NCBI GenBank assembly: GCA_026182355.1
Contig: JAPFBL010000036.1
Span: 558,001 to 622,000 of the forward strand
Source: Hermatobates lingyangjiaoensis
Taxonomy: Eukaryota; Arthropoda; Insecta; Hemiptera; Hermatobatidae
Reading direction: 5' to 3'
Length of the DNA: 64,000 nucleotides
The position numbers and the translations under genes were made by a program. Under the pieces are notes generated by a model. It was not told where the DNA came from. It did not search any database and saw nothing but the letters and a program-made list of their open reading frames with translations. This document shows, in pieces, positions 46,618 through 55,971 of this stretch; the stretch's first letter is position 1; the number at the start of each line of letters is the position of its first letter.

Positions 46618-46836
46618 TTGGTTTTTATGTCATGTGAAAGAAGAAGAAACATTGTTGAAAGCGCCCTCATAGAAGACTTTTCTAAGAACTTGGTCAACAC
46701 TAGTCCAGGCCTTTTTAAATTAGATGAATTTCTAATTGAAGGAATTATCAAACAAATCAAGACTATTTCAACAGTTATAGGGAAAAATACTGTCAATGAT
46801 GCCATTCTTACTCCTTCTTTAAATCAAAATTCATAA
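46618..46836 (+). pseudogene. PLE C-terminal frame, copy 2 right arm
   Basis: Mirror of the left-arm frame, 72 codons, 67 or so identical (changes include D to N in RRR(D/N)IVES, K to E in ALI(K/E)D, and I to T in VN(I/T)SPG). Both arms stay open, which points to a young structure. Confidence 0.75.
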
Positions 46837-46860
46837 CCTGCTTACAACTTGTATTCACTT

Positions 46861-46896
46861 GCTCTCTGACGACGTGAAAACGAAAGGCCTTAGAGC
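46861..46896 (+). ncRNA. Hammerhead ribozyme, family C copy 2 right
   Basis: GCTCT (46861-46865) and AGAGC (46892-46896) make a 5-bp stem I. CTGACGA 46866-46872, C, GT/AC stem II with loop GAAA, core GAAA 46882-46885, stem III AGGCCT, cleavage predicted after T46891. Confidence 0.75.
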
Positions 46897-46939
46897 GACT
46901 ATCTTCTCTAATTTGTGGTGAGTTACCTGAATATAATAT

Positions 46940-47121
46940 ATATATATGTATGTATAAAGTAAAAATTCTTTTATTTTATTAACTGTCTTTTCATTAATAA
47001 AAATAACTTTATGAGTTATAATTTTTATTATATGTTTATTTGTGAATCTAGGAAATAGATCTTGTTTAATATATTCTTCATTAAAATGAACACCATATCC
47101 GGCAACAACTTCCTTCTTCAA
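46940..47121 (-). pseudogene. PLE N-terminal fragment
   Basis: Minus-strand frame VHFNEEYIKQDLFPRFTNKH, then IIKIITHKVIFINEKTVNKI. The ExIKxDLxPxFTN phrase matches the early part of PLE proteins ahead of the RT, also seen at 12.65 kb. It faces the family C palindrome. The same sequence recurs inverted at 47.64-47.77 kb, so the two bracket the family E palindrome. Confidence 0.6.
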
Positions 47122-47332
47122 GCTTCTTTTATATCTATGTGCAGATGAAACTTGTGAAAAAGAATTTAGGTGAAGTGTTAAACCGAATAGAATATTTCAA
47201 CGTTAGGAAGAGATTCGTGGATATGAAGGAAGCTTGAAGAAGAAAGTTTTTGCAAGATATAATCTTATTTTTAATTTTATACATATATATATATCTGATT
47301 CAATAATATATCGACCGTTTGATAGAATAGGT

Positions 47333-47621
47333 GTGTTCTCTAATCAGGGTTCGGTCAATTTTCCAGGATAAAAAATCAAACTCTCGTTGCCAACGTTTCG
47401 GTTTTATTTAAAAATCTTTTTCATAGCCAGAAGTAAGAATTTTTTAACTAAGAAAATGAAATTTACATTGTTGTTCCTTTAAATAATGTAAATTTTATTT
47501 TCTTAGTTAAAAAATTCTTACTTCTGATTATGAAAAAGATTTTTTATTAAAACCGAAACGTTGGCAACAAGAGTTTGATTTTTTATCCTGGAAAATTGAC
47601 CGAACCCCGATTAGAGAACAC
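47333..47621. mobile_element. PLE pLTR palindrome, family E
   Basis: Arms of about 138 bp (47333-47470 and 47487-47621) are nearly perfect inverted copies with a 16-bp centre. Each reads outward through TGAAAAAGAT, a T/A-rich stem II, CCGAAACGTTGGCAAC, GAGTTTGATTTTTTATCC and CGAACCC. GAAAC plus the palindromic ACGT stem III look like a hammerhead 3' half; the 5' core is TATGAAAAAGA, not CTGANGA. Confidence 0.75.
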
Positions 47622-47639
47622 AGCTATATATATATATTA

Positions 47640-47775
47640 AATAAAAATTATAACTGATAAAGTTATTTTCGTGAATGAAAACACAGTTAATAAAGCAAAA
47701 ATAAGTTTAATAGATTTATATCAACACAGTAACACAGAATGGAAAAATAAATCAAACCACATAACATTGAATTGA
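47640..47775 (+). pseudogene. PLE N-terminal fragment, inverted partner
   Basis: One plus-strand frame reads IKIITDKVIFVNENTVNKAK, then LIDLYQHSNTEWKNKSN, ending in a stop near 47775. It matches IIKIITHKVIFINEKTVNKI on the opposite strand at 47.0 kb. It has no start and is a fragment. Confidence 0.55.
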
Positions 47776-48680
47776 ATACTATCGAAATCAGAAGTAGAAC
47801 GAAGCTTGTTGGTTAAAGGATTGGTATGATGATTTATTTTTTACTCTCCTGCGTTGTGTCTCACTGCAACACCCTCTATCAGACATTCAACAACCTTAAA
47901 CAAGATAAATAAACCTACTTGTTCAGCAAAATTTATAGGGTGAAACAGTTAGATATGTTTGAAGTAATCAAACAAAAGGATTGAAATTTTCTTTACTATC
48001 AACAATTTAAATAATTTCATAAACATGAGGTAAATGTTCTCTCATGAATAAATGTATGTAATTCAATCCTTTTCTGATTCTAAAAATTCGAAAGCAGAAA
48101 CAAATTCTTTTACTCCTGCATTACTTATATTTACTTTTACTGAAATTGAGTGTTTAGTTCAGCTCAGAGAAGAAATCGATTCAAGAAGTTAAATTTAAAT
48201 CAGTACCGTATAAATTCGTAAATAAACTATGTTTGTATAATTAAAATTAATAATAGCACTAAATTTGAGGATAAGATAAAGGATTTATTAGTAAAAAGGA
48301 GAAATATTGAACATTTCATGATTTAAAAAAAAAATTTTAACACCAAACGCTAAGGTATTTTATTAATGCTCATGTAGGTATCATTCCAATTTTAAAACTG
48401 ATAAAGTAGATACGATTGTTTTATCAGAGCAGTAATATTCATCATGTAAAGCCAGACATTTAAATTTCAAATTAAGTCTCTATGATGTACCAAAGAATCT
48501 TTTACAACAGTACATTGCTTCTGTGGTCGTAACCAATGTAGATGTTACATTAGCTTTCCAGTTCAGTATTTTATTTAATGGGAATCCAACGTTTCTGCAT
48601 ACTTCTGACCTTTTTAATTTGGTATATTTAATCAAGAGTTCTTTGAGACCTACTTTTGTTTCTTTTTAAGAAAGTTATAT
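47776..48680. other. No gene seen
   Basis: AT-rich, no domain or repeat recognised. Confidence 0.5.
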
Positions 48681-48684
48681 GGAA

Positions 48685-49054
48685 ATTTCAAGCTAGTGCA
48701 AAGACACTTTTTGCTGGATTTATGTATATGTATATTTATTTAGAAATAAATGTTTTCTAAAAAACGGTTTTTGGCAAAAAAAGTGACTTTCACATCATGC
48801 ATAATTCTTCCCAAACAATAGGGATCTTCTTCCCTATGAGGCCCAATTTTGTGTAAAATTTCAACTTGATCTATCAAAGATTCTGGACCGTAGCGTGGTA
48901 ACAAGCAATGCTAACACACTCAACCACCCACACACACACAGACATCATCGAAAAAACTTCATAAAACGACTTTTGGGACCTCAAAACATGTAATTCCGTC
49001 AAAATCTCGAGATCGAATTTTTTCACGATCACTATACTTTACTTATAGTAAAGT
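48685..49054 (+). mobile_element. RTE-like retrotransposon 3' end
   Basis: Non-coding block containing GGACCGTAGCGTGGTAAC, a CA-rich patch, GACATCATCGAAAAAACTTC, then TTTTGGGACCTCAAAACATG and a terminal palindrome ACTTTACTTATAGTAAAGT, followed by ten A. A second, decayed copy of the last 100 bp lies at 61.43 kb. The terminal hairpin plus A-run fits the 3' end of a non-LTR element, perhaps RTE; the ORF is absent. Confidence 0.6.
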
Positions 49055-49069
49055 AAAAAAAAAATCCTG

Positions 49070-49215
49070 GACTAATGGGTCACCTGATATGCTTGTTGGG
49101 TTTGTTTATATTGACTCCAACATTTTTTTGAGTGAATCAATGAAAATAGAATTTGTTTAGAAGTTTAATGAAAACGTTTCAAATTATTTAATAATTTAAT
49201 ATAAAATTATTATAT
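49070..49215 (+). repeat. Dispersed repeat, copy 1 of a local pair
   Basis: GGACTAATGGGTCACCTG...GTTTGTTTATATTGACTCCA...AGAATTTGTTTAGAAGTTTAATG matches 49877-50035 (GGACTAATGGATCACCTG...GTTTACATTGACTTAAAAC...GATGTTTAATG). Copy 2 lies inside the hAT element. Confidence 0.65.
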
Positions 49216-49759
49216 AATTATGTAACAATAAGATTTGTGCATATAAAAAATTACCATGGACTCTTTCGTTCCATAGAAGAACTGCTATATTACTTAAATG
49301 TTTTTTTAATTATATAAATATATTACTATAAAAACTAGAAGAACTAGTTTTTTTACTATTCTCGTCTAATAATTTATATTAATTTTTTTTAAAAATTTTG
49401 AAAACTTCCTCCTATAAAAGTTTCAAATTATATTGAACAGCCAACTTTGAATTTGATTTGAGGATGCAAACCTGGCTAAGTACTGATGTGTTATATTCTC
49501 AATATGTATTTACAGCAACCTTATTACAGAGTACATCATGAAGGAAAAAGATAAGCTTGATCTAGAGTTACTTGAATTTTTATAATTTTTGACAAACTGA
49601 TATAAATGTAATTTTTTAAAAAAACACACTAGCATCTAATAAAATTCTGAAAATAATAATTGTATAAAACATGGCTGTGCAGTCAGAGCTCTTAGAGCCG
49701 ACTCCGACTCCAGCTTCGACTCCAGCTCTTCTTTTTATTATTAAAAACAGATGACCGGA

Positions 49760-49760
<1 letters not shown>

Positions 49761-49793
<33 letters not shown>
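49761..49793. repeat. (AAT)n microsatellite
   Basis: About eleven AAT units inside the hAT element. Confidence 0.95.
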
Positions 49794-49876
49794 TAGTACT
49801 TTATAATAATAATGATAACAATAATTAAGAATCAATTCCGCAAATGTAATAGAACTATAATAACTGATTTTCATCA

Positions 49877-50035
49877 TGGACTAATGGATCACCTGCTACA
49901 CTTGCCGGATTTGTATACATTTATTTACATTGTTTACATTGACTTAAAACATTTTTAACTGAATAGACTAAAAAAAAACTGATGTATAGATGTTTAATGA
50001 AATAATTTCAAATGATTTCATGACTTAATATGAGA
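49877..50035 (+). repeat. Dispersed repeat, copy 2 of a local pair
   Basis: Similar to 49070-49215 in the same orientation, about 800 bp apart, with this copy inside the hAT element and the other outside. Either both derive from a common dispersed repeat, or hAT sequence extends outside in a rearranged form. Confidence 0.6.
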
Positions 50036-50704
50036 TGTAAGAAGAATAAAATTTTACATTTAAAAAATCTAGGCCAATCAAAACTATAACTTCTATGCTT
50101 CCATGGTATGATGGAATTGTCTAACAAAAATACTCTAATCAATCTATATGTTGCAGCCTTGAACAAAACTTAATATCGGATGTATATTTCCTTGTGTTTA
50201 CGAATGGTATTATTGTTGGGTAATATTGTGGTATAAAGATTGGACACTGTAGTTCTATATTACACGACGTATATTAATTTTAAGATAATTTCTAGGTTAT
50301 ATTTTTTGTTATATGTTTCTGGGATTTTTCAAACAAAATAGGCATATTTTGAAGTCTCCAAACGAAAACTTTGGCTTACTCCTTTAATGTAGAAGGAGAT
50401 TAGAAAAACAACATTAAATGTAACAGATGCACTGGCCATGTAATGTTACTGATGGTCATGAATGAGATCCAATGGCTATGAGAACAAAAGCCATGTTCTC
50501 CTGTAAGGGATTGTTTCGTAACGTGTTTTTTTTGTCTTTATAAACGTGTTATTACTGCTGTGGTAATAACAAGGATATTATATGTTTCAGTTGTGTAATA
50601 TACCAAAATGACCATTTATATGTATAACTGGTTCAATACTATCAGTACTATCGCCAGGAATGAAAGACTAAACTATATCTAAATAGGAAATTATATAACC
50701 AAGA

Positions 50705-50765
50705 AGTTTGATGTTATATTTACTTATAGTAAAGTTGAGTGTAATCTACTCCAGATTTTTAATTA
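50705..50765 (+). repeat. Dispersed motif with TTTACTTATAGTAAAGT palindrome
   Basis: TTTGATGTTATATTTACTTATAGTAAAGTTGAGTGTA and ACTCCAGATTTTT. The same consensus, in the same orientation, appears at 58.29 and 62.62 kb, with weaker copies at 5.91, 20.62, 29.33 and 53.53 kb. Probably the 3' end of a retroelement family, since the palindrome also closes the RTE-like end at 49.04 kb. Confidence 0.6.
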
Positions 50766-51039
50766 GTAATCTTCTGAAACACTGAACAGGCAAGGCCAGA
50801 TATTTTGTATTAAACTAAACTTTTTGTGTTACACCATCAAATGTCTAATGTCCTTCTCCGAAGGAAAAAAATCCTACTTGGACTAAATAATCATGCTTTA
50901 TAATTTTATCACTTTTTCATGAGACAAGTAATTTAATTGGTGAGGAGTCGGAGTTGGCTGATTTCTCCAACTCCGACTCCTTGAGGTCGAAAATATTCCC
51001 GGACTCCAACTCCACAGTCCTGGCATAAAAGATCAAAAT

Positions 51040-52550
51040 ATAAAACATAATTCATAATACAAAGCATTCTTGTAATTGACAATAGATATAAAGATCTAAC
51101 TGATTAATAGATATTGTTATGGTATAAAAATAAATTTGTAGAATCTGATCATTTATAACTGCCAAACTGTTTGACAATTTTATCAAATAATGATCTTTTA
51201 GAAACATCTTTAAATAGCCAAATAGAATGAATGAGATGACAGCCATTTATATTAAATAATTAATTTCCAATTGGAACTATGTTTATTAGAGGCTCGGCAC
51301 TCTGGGACCTTTTGTCAGCGACCATCTTGCGCAACCATTTCTCTAAACTCATTAATTTTGTTACTATCATTCTGTCTCCATAATTCTTTCTCTCTTTCTC
51401 TCTCATATAGAACTAAATTTAAAAAATGGGAGATCATGTAACATGTTCTGACCAGAGTAAATCAGGCCACGCCCTCTCCCTGTCAACTCCAATCAGAATT
51501 TTATCAACACCAACATCTATTTTACTCAACAAAAATACGTATCAACTTACTACAATATTTCAAACAAAAGCTATAGATGTGAAGCTACCAATTATCAAAG
51601 TGTTTATAAGTTATCATTTTGTCGGTATGCAATTTATAATTCAGTCGAATCATGGGGAAGTTGTCCTGGAAATTTGTTTAATTAAATTTTATTTTATCCA
51701 TTCAATTAAGAAAATAATTAACAAAATTTTAGTATTACATTGATAAAAATTTCTTATGACATGGCTAGCAATGAATGTAAAGCAATAACTTAGACATAAG
51801 TTAAATTGAAAACGATTAAGTTGGAAAAAGTCAATGTCTTCAGGATGGCATTTACGCTCAAAGAGCATGTTATTCTGCATAGACATTATTATCTTTAACT
51901 TTACAAGGAAAGTAATAATAGTTTTCATTTTGTATGTTAATTTCAGTAAATTTAATAAATTTTCATAGCTTTTGCATTTCAATTTCTTACACTGAGGACT
52001 TAACTACAAAAGCTAAGATGTTCTTTTAAGAAACGAATTACTCTACTATTACAGTAAACAGTTCTTCTTTTTTAAAATTAGATGTTAAGGTTTTTCTGAA
52101 AACATACATTTTTTTATGTAAATTATTTTAGAATAAAATTGAGCATGTAAAATTATGGACCGTTGTAATAGGATATGCATCATGTTTGGTGATGATCACA
52201 CTTACAAAAACTAAAGAGTCAATGCAACTAAATAATAATATATTTTGTTGTAGTAACAGTTCCCCAACTAACATTTGACAGTCAGTGTAGGTAAATAAAT
52301 GACAGTTTAATGACCATTCTTATAATTTTTGAAAGATTAAATAATTATATTTTATTTTACAGAACATTTATATTAAAACTCCAGTAATAGAAGGTGCACA
52401 TATAAAGAAACTGAATTAAATTACAGTTTGAATACATCTGCATAAAATTTTAAAAAATCCAAATCAAAAATATTGTTATTAATATTATTAAACTTATTAT
52501 TTGTACCACAGAGGTTTTTAGAATAATTATAATTATTTTAATTTCTATAA
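51040..52550. other. No gene confirmed
   Basis: A 105-codon plus-strand frame (51426-51743) starts MGDHVTCSDQSKSGHALSLS. It follows a CT-rich run ending CTCTCATATAG that resembles a splice acceptor. The translation becomes Ile/Phe/Lys-rich noise after about residue 70. I cannot match it to a family. The 97-codon minus frame at 51689-51982 is likewise unsupported. Confidence 0.35.
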
Positions 52551-52554
52551 TATG

Positions 52555-52626
52555 ATTTCCCATTTTCATTTTGTGGTTTGATCATTGATGGTTATTTCAC
52601 GCGTTTATGTGAAATCTTTTATCGAA
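52555..52626 (+). mobile_element. Family A PLE terminal fragment
   Basis: CCCATTTTCATTTTGTGGTT, then GATCATTGATGG and the tail TTATTTCACGCGTTTATGTG. Same order as at 3.83-3.88 kb, but with no hammerhead core: the fragment starts just after it. Confidence 0.65.
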
Positions 52627-55600
52627 GTATAATGATATATAAATTGATAAAAGTATCAACCATGAAGTAGAAAGAAAATAAAATTTTATAATGATATAGT
52701 AATGGAAATTATTATAATTTCTATAAGGATTGAAAATAAGCAAATGAGTTAATTATTTATACTATTATGAATATTTAAAATTATATTTATTTCAATAGTT
52801 TTTGTTGTTAAAATAAGGAAATTTAATTGACTTAAATCATTGATTCTAAAGCATTACGATTATAATTACGTTACAATTTTAATGTAGGGCTGGAGTAGGA
52901 TTGTGTGATTAGCGGGAATAAGTGAAGCGGAGAATTTGCTTTCTGATAAACAATACAAGATTCTTGATTTTTATTAAAATAAGTCACTATTTGAATAAAA
53001 TGAAAATAAAATCTAATGTAGTTATTACATTCATCAGTAAATAAATAACGTTTGATGTAATATAGGTGGCTGGTATTCATTTTGAGTATTGAACTTTAAA
53101 AAAAAAATTAAATATTTATACCAGTTAAATTTTAGTAATAATATCACGTTCTTAGGTGACCATAACATCCAAATCAAACAAAACATCATATTTTGTAGTT
53201 ATTTCAGTCAATATAAGTTATATTCATTATTAAAACTGGAATTAATAACTATTAATTGAGATGATCGACTAGGTGTCTATTTTTACTAGACATATACATA
53301 CAGCTGGAATTTATAAACCATACTTATCCGATCCCAAACCAATATACGTGATATTAGATCTACTAAAACACAAACCAATATACGTGATATTGGGCCGTTA
53401 GAACAGGAAGTTCAATTTTCAACCATTTATTATTTATTATTTTTACACAGAAATGTTTGGAGCTATTGAATTCATCTTATTCTTAACTATAGTTAAATAA
53501 AAATAAATAAACAAATCAATTGGTTTTCAAGAAGTTTGGTAATATCTTTACTTATAGAAATGCTGAGTGTAGACCAATTACTTATTCGGAGATTTTTGTT
53601 ATAAAATATCTCCGTGCATTATAATGACCCTATTGGATTCCATCACAATTAGTTGATAGTTATAAAGAAAATCATCTTTCTCTATTATTCAAAGAAGTTT
53701 TAAACGTGAGGCAAATTTACGAGCTTAAAGAGAGCCAGGTATAATGGATGACACAGTTTTAAAGAGAAAATTGCTTTAAGATGACAATAACTTATGCTCA
53801 CTGCCTTGGAATAGCAGCGAGCAGAGTGAAAAAAGATTATAATGAGGAGGAAACTCTGAGACGAGCCACTAATGCTATGAGGCAGGGACATAGAAATTGA
53901 TATTTAAACAGGGCAAATTAACATTAGACATGCAACTGATAATTAGCATATTTTTAAGTACATTTCAAAGCGGTCACATCTAAAATTATTCTGCCGAAGT
54001 TTTCTATATTAACAAGATTCTGCCCACTCTATCAGTATATAACTGAATAAAAGATTTAAAGCAAACCGGATATTAAATAAATATCCTACCAACATAAATT
54101 AGAGAAAACCTTATGCATGAATTATGTGTTTAATTGAAAAAATTGCGAAGAAAAGAAACAATGATTATCTACTTTTAAAATGTTGAGGTTATGAAAACAA
54201 GAATGGATAAAGGAAAAAAGGCATTGTTACTTGAAATATGAAGTACATATTTTTTATAAATGTGTTATTTATTATATATTTTTTATTATTTTTGTACGAT
54301 CTCTTCCTAGTACTATGTTTACTTTTCTTTGTCTTGAGTTCAAGTCTAAGGATAGATCCTGTTTTAAAACTCGTGTCATTAACAGTTGTTTATTCAAATT
54401 AGCATAATTTGATTTTAACCTTTTTTCTTGCCTTCTTCTGCAGAGTTTTTTCCACTGAATGTTAATCACATAAATGATCGTTCTGGCTATAGGCAATGCA
54501 TGATGTTTGCACTATTCATTTAGTTTATTGGTTCCTTCATCACCACATTCGAAATGCTGCTTCAATTTGGTTCTAAAACCACTAAAATTGAAATGATTAC
54601 TTCCAATTCCTCCCTTATCCTCTTAGTGATCCATCTGTTGAATAAACTCATCAGTTACTTCTTTACATTAAATAAATTGTTTTATTTTAATTGGTTTGTT
54701 TTAATTTAAACAATGATAACCACTGCTTTTTATAATGTTTTTGAAGTAACCTTCCATAAGATAAGACAATATTACATTTGAATAAGAGTGATGCAGTTTC
54801 ATTCGCTGTCAAGTATCTGATTACTATACTTCAATTATTATATTTTCATTTATAATTGACAAAGAAAAACTTTTTTAAATCAAATCAAGTTATTAAATTT
54901 AATGCCACTAAATTTGATAATAATTTGCCCACAGAGTTGATAAAAGGTTTAAATAACAACTACATTAAGATAAATCAAGTAAAATAATTCATTTTTAAAA
55001 GCTCACAATCTCTTTACCTATAGTTAAGTTGAATTCATTCACAATTTGACGCTCACAAATTTGAAAAAACACGGAAATATCCGTTGATTATGAAAGAAAA
55101 AAATTTGAAACCGTTTACACTCAGCTATATTATGCTAATTTCTTTGAAATAAAATGTATAGAAATAAATTATTGACCATCAATTTACTTCAATTATTTTT
55201 TAGCGTAGTTCTGTTCAGTTTTCAGTTATAAGAAAAATGTAATTATTTGATCATCTGATTATTTACAAAAATTAGATGCATCAATGACAAATAATTAACA
55301 TCATTTTTTATAATACTCATTTTAATTTGCCTACTGAATAATATTATTACATAACATAACGGTCACTATTTTCTTTAATTACCTTAATAACTCCTATGGG
55401 TATGACAGATGCCCTTTTCCTTGTTTTAATGTTACAAAGCGTGGACCAAATAAAAAATCTGTCTGTGAACTATTGTATAACAATATCGACTAGTGTTTGG
55501 TAAAACTTAGAGTACTATTTTTTTGTTTGCATAATTTGGAAATAATACTTAATTTTGTGAAACTAGCAATGCCTGATAAGACAAGTAAGTCATTGTTAAT

Positions 55601-55680
55601 TTGCCTGCCAGAAGTCACCCGCTCTGTTATGATCACTTGCTATTATCTTGTATTGTTCTCAAGTATTCATCCCTTTGTCG
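52627..55680. other. No gene seen
   Basis: AT-rich DNA. A short direct duplication of AAACCAATATACGTGATATT lies at 53337-53356 and about 53373-53392. A decayed copy of the dispersed 'TTTACTTATAG' motif is at 53537-53575. Frames at 52871, 53700 and 54272 are unsupported. Confidence 0.45.
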
Positions 55681-55684
55681 TTTA

Positions 55685-55971
55685 CAGTGATGGGGTTTAC
55701 CGGGATTCAGCCGGTTCGTGCGAACCAGGGTTTAAAATATTATGAGTTCGGTTGTTAAAATTACGTAAATCCCTATTCAAACCTGTATTAATTAGCCCAC
55801 TATCAAACTCCACAAGTGTCGCGTGACTCACGTAACTTGTGCATGTATGACAACGTAATTTGCGTATGTATATAGCCTATATATAACTAAACAATTTAGT
55901 TTCCGAACTCATAATATTTTAAACACCGCTTCGCACGAACCGGTTCTTAAAAAATTTGAATCCCACCACTG
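55685..55971. mobile_element. hAT-type MITE, 287 bp
   Basis: Ends CAGTGATGGG and, inverted, CAGTGGTGGG. Strong inverted subterminal repeats follow: CCGGTTCGTGCGAA, then GTTTAAAATATTATGAGTTC on both sides. Flanks GTCGTTTA and GTCGTGTC agree at six of eight positions, a plausible aged hAT target duplication. No coding capacity. Confidence 0.8.

Larger units (their letters stand above)
46274..46935. mobile_element. Head-to-head PLE palindrome, family C, copy 2
   Basis: Arms 46274-46592 and about 46616-46935, centre 46604. The outer ends are ATTCAGGTAACTCACC and its complement. Each arm holds the last 72 codons of a PLE frame, its stop, a spacer and a hammerhead core. Arms are nearly identical over about 320 bp. 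Layout is the same as copy 1 but the protein and DNA differ clearly, so the two palindromes arose from different subfamilies rather than from one tandem duplication. Confidence 0.85.
49670..51022. mobile_element. Non-autonomous hAT element with 8-bp target duplication
   Basis: Ends CATGGCTGTGCAGTCAGAG and, inverted, CAGGACTGTGGAGTTGGAG, with further GACTCCGACTCC-type subterminal repeats at both ends (49699-49726 and 50944-51012). The flanks GTATAAAA (49662-49669) and GCATAAAA (51023-51030) are an 8-bp duplication with one mismatch, as expected for hAT. The 1353-bp interior has no transposase, only AT-rich DNA, an (AAT)n tract and a repeat shared with 49.07 kb. Confidence 0.8.

Noticed and set aside
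46614..46805. Frames antisense to the PLE tails (also 46403-46672 and parts of 45629-45931)
   Set aside because: They are opposite-strand shadows of the palindrome arms and show no PLE features in that direction.
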